A DNA stretch of 64,000 nucleotides from Rheinheimera hassiensis (GTDB lineage Bacteria > Pseudomonadota > Gammaproteobacteria > Enterobacterales > Alteromonadaceae): contig NZ_JAKUJZ010000004.1 in assembly GCF_022436675.1 (NCBI RefSeq), positions 248,001 through 312,000 on the forward strand, in the 5' to 3' direction. Below are positions 25,749 through 34,581 of the stretch, one piece after another; the first letter of the stretch is position 1; each line of letters starts with the position of its first letter. The position numbers and the translations under genes were made by a program. Below the pieces are notes generated by a model. That model had not been told where the DNA came from. It did no database searches and worked only from the letters and a program-made list of their open reading frames with translations.

Positions 25749-26372
25749 ATGGTTAATCTGGCCCTGCTGGGTGCTTTTATTCCGACGTTTTTATTTGTCT
25801 CGGTAACACCGGGTATGTGTATGACACTGGCGATGACATTGGGCATGAGCCAGGGCGTGCGGCGTACCTTTTGGATGATGTGGGGCGAAATGCTTGGCGT
25901 GGCACTGGTAGCCGTGCTGGCTGTGGGCGGCGTGGCGGCGGTAATGCTGCAGTTTCCGGCGTTGTTTCAAGGGTTTAAAATTGCCGGTGCTTGCTATCTG
26001 GGCTATATAGGCCTGCAAATGTGGATGGCTAAAGGCAAGCTGACGCTGCCGCAGCAGGGTGAAGTGCGGCAGTTAATGGCGCGGCGCACCTTATTTAGCC
26101 AGGGCTTTATTACGGCGGTGTCTAACCCTAAAGGCTGGGCATTTCATATGGCGCTGTTGCCGCCCTTTATTGACATCAAGTACGCCTTTTGGCCACAGTT
26201 GTTCGTACTGGTGGCCATTATTGTGCTGCTGGAGTTTTTATCTATGCTGCTATACGCCAGTGGCGGTAAAGCGCTGGCGCTGTTTTTTGGCAAACCCAAC
26301 CGCGTGCAGTATTTAAACCGCATTGGCGCCAGCCTGATGTTTGGCGTGGCGCTGTGGATGTTGTTGGGCTAA
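25749..26372 (+). CDS. LysE family amino acid exporter
   Basis: About 207 residues with six hydrophobic segments and the LysE/RhtB hallmarks: F-V-S-V-T-P-G-M-C-M near the N-terminus, A-G-A-C-Y-L-G-Y-I-G near residue 75, and F-I-T-A-V-S-N-P-K-G-W near residue 120. These proteins export amino acids or homoserine lactones by proton exchange. ATG 25749 follows an AGGTGG site; GTG 25743 in the same frame would lie inside it. It is a single gene next to the defence-like cluster. Confidence 0.9.
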   Translation: MVNLALLGAFIPTFLFVSVTPGMCMTLAMTLGMSQGVRRTFWMMWGEMLGVALVAVLAVGGVAAVMLQFPALFQGFKIAGACYLGYIGLQMWMAKGKLTLPQQGEVRQLMARRTLFSQGFITAVSNPKGWAFHMALLPPFIDIKYAFWPQLFVLVAIIVLLEFLSMLLYASGGKALALFFGKPNRVQYLNRIGASLMFGVALWMLLG

Positions 26373-26389
26373 CCTGGCAGCAAGCTTTT

Positions 26390-27001
26390 TTAACGTGTTG
26401 ATGAGCCCGGCGCTTTAGCGCTACCTAAACCGCCACTGAGCACAAGTTGCAAGGCTTCGGCGGGTTTCATGTCAATGTTCCGCGTGCAGCTGCGGGGTAT
26501 GACAATGGTATAGCCACCAACGTTGTATGCCATTGGAATAAATACCGCCAGTTGCTCGTCCTGCATCAGCGAAGACATTCGATCATGCGGCTGGCCGCCT
26601 TGTTTGGTAACAATGCCAATTAACTCAATTTCAGACGAAGGCAACTTCACCATTACCACCGAGCCGTCGGTAAAGTTTTTGCCTGACATCACATCAATAA
26701 TGTCCTGCAGCATGCCATACACCTGCTTGGTGCCGGGCAGCTTCATTAAAATTTTGCCGGGCACCTGCCATAACCAGTTAAAGCTTGGCCAGCGTGAACT
26801 GTAGCCAATGGCAGTGCATACCAGTAAAAACCCCAGTATTGCCATGCCCGGCAGATACCATTCACCCGGCAATACCACTTGCAACACCGGGTTTAATACT
26901 GTTTCAACCGTTAACAGCAGCCAGCGTAGCAGCTCGATAGTGATAACCAGTGGCAAAACAATGGCCAGGCCTTTAAATAAACTTTTAACAATGATTTTCA
27001 T
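26390..27001 (-). CDS. DUF502 inner-membrane protein
   Basis: About 203 residues with two N-terminal membrane helices and a soluble C-terminal domain containing V-N/V-K-L-P-S-S-E-I-E-L-I-G-I-V-T and V-F-I-P-M-A-Y-N-V-G-G-Y-T-I-V, typical of DUF502. The function is unknown. I use ATG 27001 because the frame upstream to 27052 encodes a basic, non-conserved extension. It is convergent with the LysE gene. Confidence 0.85.
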   Translation of the reverse strand: MKIIVKSLFKGLAIVLPLVITIELLRWLLLTVETVLNPVLQVVLPGEWYLPGMAILGFLLVCTAIGYSSRWPSFNWLWQVPGKILMKLPGTKQVYGMLQDIIDVMSGKNFTDGSVVMVKLPSSEIELIGIVTKQGGQPHDRMSSLMQDEQLAVFIPMAYNVGGYTIVIPRSCTRNIDMKPAEALQLVLSGGLGSAKAPGSSTR

Positions 27002-27086
27002 CAGGTTCTTATCAGGTTTTAGTAGTGCAGCTAAACAACGTGGTTGCAGCATAACAGTTATGCAAAGCGCTGCGCCAGCGCGCGTA

Positions 27087-27503
27087 TTACCTGGGCGTAT
27101 AACCTGTGGCCAATTTATCCAGTGTTACCTCGCCAAAGCGTTGCAGAACAAGAGCTTCAGCTTCTTGTAATACATCATCAATCGCCAGATTTACCGCTTT
27201 TTCTATCGGGCAGTGATTGTGCTCGTCAGTTAAGCCTATGGTAAATAAAGAGCTTTCACTTAGTGAACGGTGAATATCCAGCAGTGTGATCTCGTGTAGC
27301 GGTTTGGCTAATGTCCAGCCTCCGCCATGGCCTTTTACGGCACTGACATAACCTTGTTCGCGCAGCAACGACATGGTGCGGCGCACCACCACCGGGTTGG
27401 TGTGCAGCATTAGCGCCAGTTGGTCAGATGTAACGGCCTGTTGCAGCTGATGCAAATGCACCAGCACATGCAGCATGCGCGATAAGCGGCTGTCTTTTCT
27501 CAT
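27087..27503 (-). CDS. Rrf2 family transcriptional regulator
   Basis: The 138-residue protein has the Rrf2 winged helix (S-R-M-L-H-V-L-V-H-L, then L-A-L-M-L-H-T-N-P-V-V-V-R-R-T-M, wing G-H-G-G-G-W-T-L). Only one cysteine (N-H-C-P-I-E) is in the region where IscR/NsrR have three, so an iron-sulfur cluster of that type is unlikely; it is closer to YwnA-like members. It is divergent from a thioredoxin-reductase-like gene, and GTTAC/GTAAC half-sites at 27565-27596 in between may be its operator. Confidence 0.87.
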   Translation of the reverse strand: MRKDSRLSRMLHVLVHLHQLQQAVTSDQLALMLHTNPVVVRRTMSLLREQGYVSAVKGHGGGWTLAKPLHEITLLDIHRSLSESSLFTIGLTDEHNHCPIEKAVNLAIDDVLQEAEALVLQRFGEVTLDKLATGYTPR

Positions 27504-27677
27504 TAGTTACTCTTTAAGCGCTGTAGTGGCGGCTATTCTACCGCAGTTTTAAGATACTTTTAGTGTTACAAAAGTTGTTTTTATATTTTATGTAACTTAT
27601 GATGTTTCTTAAATTGGCGCCTTAATACACTGGTCGCTTAATAAGGGCGCTGTTTAATACAAAAGTGAGGTACACAG

Positions 27678-28577
27678 ATGATATGGGATGCAATAGTGAT
27701 AGGAGGCAGTTTTGCCGGGCTTTCGGCGGCTATGCAACTGGCGCGTGGCCAGCGCCAGGTGTTACTGATTGACGCCGGTGAGCCGCGTAACCGCTTTGCG
27801 GCACAGGCGCATGGTTTTTTTGCTGCCGATGGTGCTGAGCCCGGTGAGTTACGCGGCCGCGCCTGGCAACAACTGCTGGTATACCCCACAGTGCAATTCC
27901 GGCAAAGCCGGGTTAGCAGTGCGCAAAAGCTGGCCGACGGTAACTTTTGTATCAAGGATGAAACTGAGCAGCAATATCAGGGCAAGGCGTTGATCCTGGC
28001 TACCGGGCTTACCGATACCTTGCCGGATATACCGGGTTTGGCGCCGCGCTGGGGTAAGTCGGTTATTCATTGTCCGTACTGTCATGGTTATGAGTTTCGC
28101 CAGCAACCTATAGCTGTTATTGCCGCCGGCGAGGGATCGATACATCAGGCGGCTATTTTGCCGGACTGGGGCCCGGTAACCTATTTTAGCCAGGGTAAGT
28201 TTATGCCAGACGCCGAGCAGCTGGCGTTGCTAAAGCGCCGTGGCGTAACGCTGGAACACACTGCCGTAACGGCGGTAGAAGGTGAAGGCTTTGATATCAG
28301 CTATATGCTGTTGGCAGATGGCCGCCGTGTGCCGGCAAAGGTAGTGTATGTGGCACCGAAAACGGCCTTTGGCCATACGTTGGCGCAGCAACTGGGCTGT
28401 GAGCTGGAGCAAGGGCCGGCTGGCGCTTACATTAAAACCGATGCTATGCAGCTAAGTTCGGTAGCCGGTTTATTTGCTGCCGGTGATATGGCCAGCCCGA
28501 TGCATAACGGTATGCTGGCCGCAGCCGCCGGGGTTAAAGCCGGTGCGGCGGCACATCGTTATCTGATGTTAGGTTAA
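27678..28577 (+). CDS. NAD(P)/FAD-dependent oxidoreductase, thioredoxin-reductase-like
   Basis: 299 residues. An N-terminal FAD-binding G-G-S-F-A-G-L-S-A-A motif, a redox C-P-Y-C-H-G-Y-E pair near residue 134, and a C-terminal A-A-G-D-M-A-S FAD motif match the TrxB-like/YpdA-like family. The expected NAD(P)-binding glycine motif in the middle is degenerate (A-A-G-E-G-S). It may reduce a small thiol or protein disulfide. The divergent Rrf2 gene is the probable regulator. Confidence 0.88.
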   Translation: MIWDAIVIGGSFAGLSAAMQLARGQRQVLLIDAGEPRNRFAAQAHGFFAADGAEPGELRGRAWQQLLVYPTVQFRQSRVSSAQKLADGNFCIKDETEQQYQGKALILATGLTDTLPDIPGLAPRWGKSVIHCPYCHGYEFRQQPIAVIAAGEGSIHQAAILPDWGPVTYFSQGKFMPDAEQLALLKRRGVTLEHTAVTAVEGEGFDISYMLLADGRRVPAKVVYVAPKTAFGHTLAQQLGCELEQGPAGAYIKTDAMQLSSVAGLFAAGDMASPMHNGMLAAAAGVKAGAAAHRYLMLG

Positions 28578-28601
28578 AATCAGCTCTGTTTGCTCAACCG
28601 G

Positions 28602-30995
28602 CTACCTGTTTTCCAGCCGGTTGTAGTCCAGCCAGCCGCTGTCTACCGGGTGCCGGCGCATAAACAGTTGGTTAAGTTTGTCACTAAAGGCCCAAAAATC
28701 GGCGGCGCTGCGCCTTACACCAAAGTTATCCAGCAGTTTGGCGTAATCCTGCTCGCTGTTTATCTGCTCTGCCTGCGTTACCAGCTTGGCTAAATCAGTT
28801 TCTTTTACCCGCCAGAATGCATTGGGGTAACTGCCCAACAGGCCGTGCACTAAGGTCATATTGTCCTGTGCCGGGTTGCGGTTGTTTTCTTCGGCAAACA
28901 GGCTGTTTACATTAAAATGGGCACTATTGCGTACAAGGGTAAACAGTTCGGCGTCTTTGCCATTTTCCGGCTGCAGCATAATCATGGTCAGTTCCGGCAG
29001 TATGGCGGCGCTTTGGCCTTTAATCTGGCTTAAGCGTTGTAATAATGCTTTGCTGTTATTGCCCAACCGGCTGTTTTGCAACTGGTAGCGCTGTGGTTGT
29101 ACGTCAGCTAAGTGCTGTTGCAACAACTGATACAGCTCAGCTTTAGGTGTATCCGTTTTAAAGCGGATACCGCTTGGCTGGTTAAAGGGGTTTATATCGC
29201 CTTCAATAAATTTAGTCAGCTCAGGGCCGGATTTTTGATACCAGTCTTTAAATTCGCTGCGGCGGGTGTCTGGCGGTAAAAAGGCCAGAAAGTTCGACTC
29301 ACCCTCCATGCGTAAAAAGTCCATATATAGCCGTGTCATCAATTGGTGGCCATAATTGCCGTATACGTCAAAACCGGCCACCAGTAAGTAGTGAATACGC
29401 TCCAGCAGCACATAGTCTATAACCCAGGCGGTTTTGGGGGGCTCGCCGATCAGGCCTTTTACCACGGTAGCGTTATCAAAATGGCGGAATACCGTCAGGC
29501 TGGCATTAGGGTTGTCGCCATCGCCATGCCAAATTCCGGCTGGTGTAAGGTGTTGGCCATCTTTTAGAGCGTTATTCATAAAATTGCTGCGGGCTCTTAA
29601 GTAATTGCCCTGGCGCTTGGCGTAGGCCAACCAGTTTGTTGCCATGGCACTGCTGTTATCTTCTGCCGGCAGGCGTAAATTGTCCTGCTGCGACAGGTAA
29701 AATGCTTCTACGTCGCTTGCGGTGGCCAGTTCCGGATCAACAAAGTACACCCAAAAGTGATCGTTTATCACGTTCAGCGCTACCTGGCCGCGGCACACCG
29801 GGCCTTTGATATAACCCATAATGGTGTTTTCGGCCCGTTCCAGCATAAAACGGTAGCGCGCATTAACCGGCAGTTGCACAAAAGCCGTAAGCGGGTTGGC
29901 TGCAACTTCAGGCTCATAGCCCGGTAATGCACTAACCTGGTAGTCGGCTTCAACAAACCATTGCTGCCATTTGGCCAGCAAATCAGCGTTAATGTCGTAA
30001 GGCTGATGGGTTTTATTGACGATGGTAGAGAATACCGGCTGTAAACGGTAATACACCCGCTTTACACCCGGAGCGTCAAACGGACGCCGGGCGGCAATAA
30101 TTTCAACCGGCTTACCGGGTGGTGTTTTTGAGCGCACCAAATTATAAAACTGTGGTGTTTGTTTTTCAGTGTGCAGCGCACTGAAATACAGATGCGAGGT
30201 AAATAAATGCTCGTAGATATACCGTGCGCTAAGTTGCATGTTCAGGTTGTCGGCATTTAACCACTGCTCAAGCTTACTGACTTCAGCCAGTTGGTCATCG
30301 GGCAGGGCGGCGGCATCAGGCATAGCGGCGCCTTGTGCCAGCCAGTTAAGCAGCAGTTGGTGTTCTTCTGTACTTAGCCCCGGCAGGCCGTAGGGCATGC
30401 CGGCAAGTGGCTGGCTGGCAGCGTAATGCTCAAACTCTTCGGTGGTTGGGCAATGCTGCTCGCCGTTAAGGCTAAAATCAAACTGTTGCGGCAAAATTTT
30501 GCTGTCGGGTAGTGGGTGTTGTTGTTTAAGCAGCAGTAACTGCGCCAATACCGATGCCTGCGTATTGGCCTCAGGGCTTTGTTGGCGCTCATTTAATACT
30601 GGGTAAAAACCACGCTCGCGCCATTGTTGTGGCGTAACCGCATCAATAAACAAGCGGTTAGGTTGTGCTGCCAGTAAACGCGAGCCTTCGTATACTTTTT
30701 CTTTGCTGGCACCACGCTCAATACCTGCAATCGACGTCATATTTAGTTGGCAGGGCGAGTCGTAGCAGGCATGGCACACCACACAACGGGATTCGATTAC
30801 CGGTTTTACCTGGTTGTGGTATAAATCGTCTAATACTGAGTCTGGTTTTGCCGTGTTTGCCAGCGCGGCTCTGTTATCGGGAGTGGCGGTGCCGTAGCGT
30901 TTATTTAAATCTAAGCTGGCCAGTGCGGCACAGCCGGCACAGACTAATATCACAATAACAACCAGCGTTTTCCATGATGTGGTTCTAAGCGCCAT
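28602..30995 (-). CDS. cti: Fatty acid cis/trans isomerase
   Basis: About 797 residues. Cti is a periplasmic c-type cytochrome that turns cis into trans unsaturated acyl chains in membrane phospholipids under solvent or heat stress. The N-terminus has a hydrophobic export signal (L-V-V-I-V-I-L-V-C-A-G-C-A), and the heme motif C-V-V-C-H lies near residue 73. ATG 30995 has a GGAG site; the open frame to 31115 upstream adds a non-exported extension. It is divergent from recC and not obviously co-transcribed with neighbours. Confidence 0.9.
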   Translation of the reverse strand: MALRTTSWKTLVVIVILVCAGCAALASLDLNKRYGTATPDNRAALANTAKPDSVLDDLYHNQVKPVIESRCVVCHACYDSPCQLNMTSIAGIERGASKEKVYEGSRLLAAQPNRLFIDAVTPQQWRERGFYPVLNERQQSPEANTQASVLAQLLLLKQQHPLPDSKILPQQFDFSLNGEQHCPTTEEFEHYAASQPLAGMPYGLPGLSTEEHQLLLNWLAQGAAMPDAAALPDDQLAEVSKLEQWLNADNLNMQLSARYIYEHLFTSHLYFSALHTEKQTPQFYNLVRSKTPPGKPVEIIAARRPFDAPGVKRVYYRLQPVFSTIVNKTHQPYDINADLLAKWQQWFVEADYQVSALPGYEPEVAANPLTAFVQLPVNARYRFMLERAENTIMGYIKGPVCRGQVALNVINDHFWVYFVDPELATASDVEAFYLSQQDNLRLPAEDNSSAMATNWLAYAKRQGNYLRARSNFMNNALKDGQHLTPAGIWHGDGDNPNASLTVFRHFDNATVVKGLIGEPPKTAWVIDYVLLERIHYLLVAGFDVYGNYGHQLMTRLYMDFLRMEGESNFLAFLPPDTRRSEFKDWYQKSGPELTKFIEGDINPFNQPSGIRFKTDTPKAELYQLLQQHLADVQPQRYQLQNSRLGNNSKALLQRLSQIKGQSAAILPELTMIMLQPENGKDAELFTLVRNSAHFNVNSLFAEENNRNPAQDNMTLVHGLLGSYPNAFWRVKETDLAKLVTQAEQINSEQDYAKLLDNFGVRRSAADFWAFSDKLNQLFMRRHPVDSGWLDYNRLENR

Positions 30996-31167
30996 TTTTT
31001 CTCCGTGTGGCCGTGCTGTTTTGCCGGCGTAATCGGCCAATATTAATGCCAGATGCCGGCGGATGCAAAAATTGCAGGCACCGGACGTGTTGCCGTTACA
31101 GCCCCGCATTCTCAAAAGCGGGCCGCTGTGCTAACCTGCCGCCATAGTGTTTTACCAGAGAATTCGC

Positions 31168-34100
31168 ATGCCAGAGCCCGGTTTTGTTGTGATCCACGCC
31201 AATCAGCTGGAAACGCTGCGCGAGCTACTGGTGCAATGGTTAAGTGCACACCCTGTGCCGGTGCTGGGCACAGAAGAAATTCTGGTACAAAGCAATGGTA
31301 TAGCGCAGTGGCTGAAAATGGCGCTGGCCGAAACCAGCAACGGCCACCCCGGTATTGCCGCCGGTTTGCAGGTAGAGCTGCCCAATCAGTTTGTCTGGCA
31401 GCTGTACCGTGCGGTGCTGGGCGATACCATTCCGAAAAGCCTGCCGTATGACAAAATTAACCTCAGTTGGCGGTTACTTGGCTTATTACCGCAGTTAACG
31501 GATGAAGTGTATGCGCCGCTAAAACGCTATTTACAGGACGACAGCGACGGCCGTAAAAGCTACCAGTTGGCGCTGCGGCTGGCCGATTTATTCGATCAGT
31601 ATCAGGTATACCGTGCTGATTGGCTGCAAAGCTGGCGCAGCGGTACCAACCTGTTACCCAACAGCAAAAAACAGCAGGTGCCGGATGATCAGCTATGGCA
31701 ACCTGCACTGTGGCGTCTGCTGCAAAGCCAGTTAGCCGGTGTAGTGGGAGATTCTGCTTTTTCCAGCCGGGCCGATGTACACAGCATGGCATTGTCCGCA
31801 CTGCAGCAGGGTAAGCTGGCCAGGCCGGATTTACTACCTGACCGCATTGTCGTATTTGGTGTGTCGTCGTTACCACAACAAACGGTAGAGCTACTGGCGG
31901 CGCTGGGAGCACAGCGTCAGGTACTGCTAACGGTGCTAAACCCGTGCCGCCATTTTTGGGGCGATATTACCCACGCTAAAGATGAAATGCGCGCCGCGCA
32001 AAAACGCCACGGCCGCAAACCGGGTTTACCGCCGGTGCTGGATACCGATGCCCTGTATTTACATGCACCTGTGCTGCTGGCAAGCTTAGGTAAACAAGGG
32101 CGCGATTATATCAGCCTGCTGGATGCGTTTGATCAGAGCGAGCACTATCAGCACTGGTTTAATGGCCGTATCGATTTATTTTCAGAACCGGTAGCCGACA
32201 TCAGCGCATTGCCGGTACTGGCACAGTTGCAGCAAGATATGCTGGAGCTGGAGCCCACCCCGGTGCCCAAGCGTGTGCTGGTAGCGAATGACAGCAGTAT
32301 CAGCTTTCATATTGCCCACAGCCGCCAGCGCGAAGTAGAAATTTTGCAGGACAACCTGATAGCAGCCTTTGCTGCCGACCCGACACTTAAACCGCGTGAT
32401 GTGATCATCATGACGCCGGATATCAGCCTGTACCAAAGCCATGTGCATGCGGTGTTTGGCCGCCTGACACAGGACGATGCGCGCTTTTTGCCTTACACCT
32501 TAGCAGACCAGAGCCTGCGCGGCAGCCAGCCCTTAATGGTGGCGCTGGAATATCTGCTGGACTTACCCAGCCAGCGTTTTACCCTGACCGAAGTCTGCGA
32601 TCTGCTGGACGTACCCGCTATTCAACGGCGCTTTGCTATCAGCAGTGACGCTCTGCCGCAGTTACGACTGTGGCTTAGTGAAGCCGGTGTGCGCTGGGGT
32701 TTGGATAGGGAACAGCGCGCCAGCCTTGATTTAGCTACGCCCGGCAATAGTTACAGTTGGATGTTTGCCATTGAGCGTATGTTGCTCGGTTTTGCCATTG
32801 GTGATGTGCCTTTGTGGCAAGGCCGCTCGCCCTATGCCGAAGTGGCCGGTTTAGCGGCTGCTGAACTTGGCCCGCTGCTGCAGTTTATTCAGCAGTTAAA
32901 GCGCTGGCACTTAGTGCTGAGCGGTAATGCTACACGCAGCCTGACAGGTTGGCAGCAACTGCTGTTAAGTGATGATGGTTTGCTAAACAGCCTGTTTGAT
33001 TTTACCGACGAGCAGGACCAGCTTATTTACGCCCGCTTAAGCCAGGGCCTGGCGCAGTTAGTCAGTGCAGCGCAAAGTGGTGATTTTAACGGTGAGGTCC
33101 AATTGACCGTGCTGCGCGAAGCCTGGCTGGAACAAGCTAGCAGCAGCGGCTTAAGCCAGCGTTTTTTTGCTGGCAGCCTGACATTTTCTACCTTAATGCC
33201 GATGCGGGCTATTCCGTTTAAGCGTATTTACCTGCTTGGCCTGAACGACGGCGATTACCCGCGCTCACGCATGCGTGACGATTTTGACTTAATGGCCAGT
33301 GACTATCGCCCGGGCGATCGTTCGCGCCGCGACGATGACCGCTACCTGTTTTTAGAAGCGCTGCTAAGTGCCCGTGAAGCGCTGTATTTAAGTTGGGTTG
33401 GCCGCGATATCCGCAATAACAGCGAGCTGCCGCCCAGTGTGTTGCTAAGCCAGCTGATGGACTTGCTTGATAGCGGTTGGCAGCATCCGTCGGGGCACAA
33501 AATGTCGCAGGCATTGCTGCATAGCTACCCGTTACAGCCCTTTTCGCGGCAATATTTTAACGGCAACTACGCCACCTATGCTTATGAGTGGCAAACGGCA
33601 CATCATGCGGCGCCGGCTATTACGGCAACCAGTAACCAGAGCGACGAGCTGCCGCTGCTGAGTATCCGCCTGCTGGACGACTTTTTAGCCAACCCCTGCC
33701 GGCATTACCTGGCGCAGCGCTTTAAAACCCGCTTTTATTCCAGCGAGCTGGCCAGCGATGATGCCGAACCTTTTGTGCTCAATGCGCTTGAGTTATATCA
33801 GCTAAAACAGCAGTTGCTGCAGCAGTTGCTGGCCGATCCGCAGCTGGATGTCGACGCGGCTATTGCCCAGCTGGCGCGCGAGGCAAAGCTGCCACTGGCG
33901 CTATTTGGCACCCTTAGCGGCGCTGATATTGGCCGCGAAGCCAAAGTGGTATTTGCCCGCTATCGTGCCGCCGGTATTGACTGGCAACGTAAAAGCACGC
34001 CGCTGAAACTGGCACTGAAGCTGGATCTGCATAGCGGCAGCATAGCGCTGAATGACAACCTGACTAATGTCTACCAAAGCCCGGCGGGTCAGCCGGCGCT

Positions 34101-34581
34101 GTTGCTGCTGCGGCCAACGGCTATTCGCAATAAAGGCGAGCTGCGTTGGCATACACTGCGCAGCGCCTGGTTGCAGCAACTGGCCGCCAATGCCCAGGGT
34201 GAGGCACTAAGCACCTGGCAGTTCGGCCTGGACGACGCCGTGCAGCTGTTGCCACATAATCAGCAGCAGGCGGCTGCGCAATTAACTGCACTGGTGCAAT
34301 ACTGGCAGCAGGGCCTTGCGCAACCCTTGCCGGTAATGCCCAAAACTGCGCTGTGCTATGTGCAAACGCAGGACGAAGCCAAATGCCGTGAGCTATTTGA
34401 AGGCGGCTATAATTTTAACGGCGAGGTAGAAACAGCCCCCGAGCTGCAGCGATATTATCCCGATTTTGCCAGTTTACTGCAGGCCGGTTTTGCCGACTGG
34501 GCGCAAAAGCTGTATGGCCCGCTGCTGCAAACCAAAATAGCCGGTGACGACAGCGGCGAAAACCAGCGGAGCAACGCATGA
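31168..34581 (+). CDS. recC: RecBCD exonuclease V subunit gamma (RecC)
   Basis: About 1137 residues, close to E. coli RecC (1122). The start of the protein (N-Q-L-E-T-L-R-E-L-L, then I-L-V-Q-S-N-G-I-A-Q-W-L-K) and L-N-D-G-D-Y-P-R match RecC. It has a helicase-like and nuclease-like fold without catalytic residues and recognises Chi sites. ATG 31168 is preferred over the upstream GTG 31147, because homologous sequence begins there. The stop overlaps the recB start by 4 bases (ATGA). Unlike E. coli, no ptrA gene lies between recC and recB. Confidence 0.95.
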   Translation: MPEPGFVVIHANQLETLRELLVQWLSAHPVPVLGTEEILVQSNGIAQWLKMALAETSNGHPGIAAGLQVELPNQFVWQLYRAVLGDTIPKSLPYDKINLSWRLLGLLPQLTDEVYAPLKRYLQDDSDGRKSYQLALRLADLFDQYQVYRADWLQSWRSGTNLLPNSKKQQVPDDQLWQPALWRLLQSQLAGVVGDSAFSSRADVHSMALSALQQGKLARPDLLPDRIVVFGVSSLPQQTVELLAALGAQRQVLLTVLNPCRHFWGDITHAKDEMRAAQKRHGRKPGLPPVLDTDALYLHAPVLLASLGKQGRDYISLLDAFDQSEHYQHWFNGRIDLFSEPVADISALPVLAQLQQDMLELEPTPVPKRVLVANDSSISFHIAHSRQREVEILQDNLIAAFAADPTLKPRDVIIMTPDISLYQSHVHAVFGRLTQDDARFLPYTLADQSLRGSQPLMVALEYLLDLPSQRFTLTEVCDLLDVPAIQRRFAISSDALPQLRLWLSEAGVRWGLDREQRASLDLATPGNSYSWMFAIERMLLGFAIGDVPLWQGRSPYAEVAGLAAAELGPLLQFIQQLKRWHLVLSGNATRSLTGWQQLLLSDDGLLNSLFDFTDEQDQLIYARLSQGLAQLVSAAQSGDFNGEVQLTVLREAWLEQASSSGLSQRFFAGSLTFSTLMPMRAIPFKRIYLLGLNDGDYPRSRMRDDFDLMASDYRPGDRSRRDDDRYLFLEALLSAREALYLSWVGRDIRNNSELPPSVLLSQLMDLLDSGWQHPSGHKMSQALLHSYPLQPFSRQYFNGNYATYAYEWQTAHHAAPAITATSNQSDELPLLSIRLLDDFLANPCRHYLAQRFKTRFYSSELASDDAEPFVLNALELYQLKQQLLQQLLADPQLDVDAAIAQLAREAKLPLALFGTLSGADIGREAKVVFARYRAAGIDWQRKSTPLKLALKLDLHSGSIALNDNLTNVYQSPAGQPALLLLRPTAIRNKGELRWHTLRSAWLQQLAANAQGEALSTWQFGLDDAVQLLPHNQQQAAAQLTALVQYWQQGLAQPLPVMPKTALCYVQTQDEAKCRELFEGGYNFNGEVETAPELQRYYPDFASLLQAGFADWAQKLYGPLLQTKIAGDDSGENQRSNA

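Noticed and set aside
31053..31451. 132-codon plus-strand frame at the start of recC
   Set aside because: It overlaps the conserved recC start in another frame, and its product is Ala/Arg/Cys-rich with no recognisable domain.
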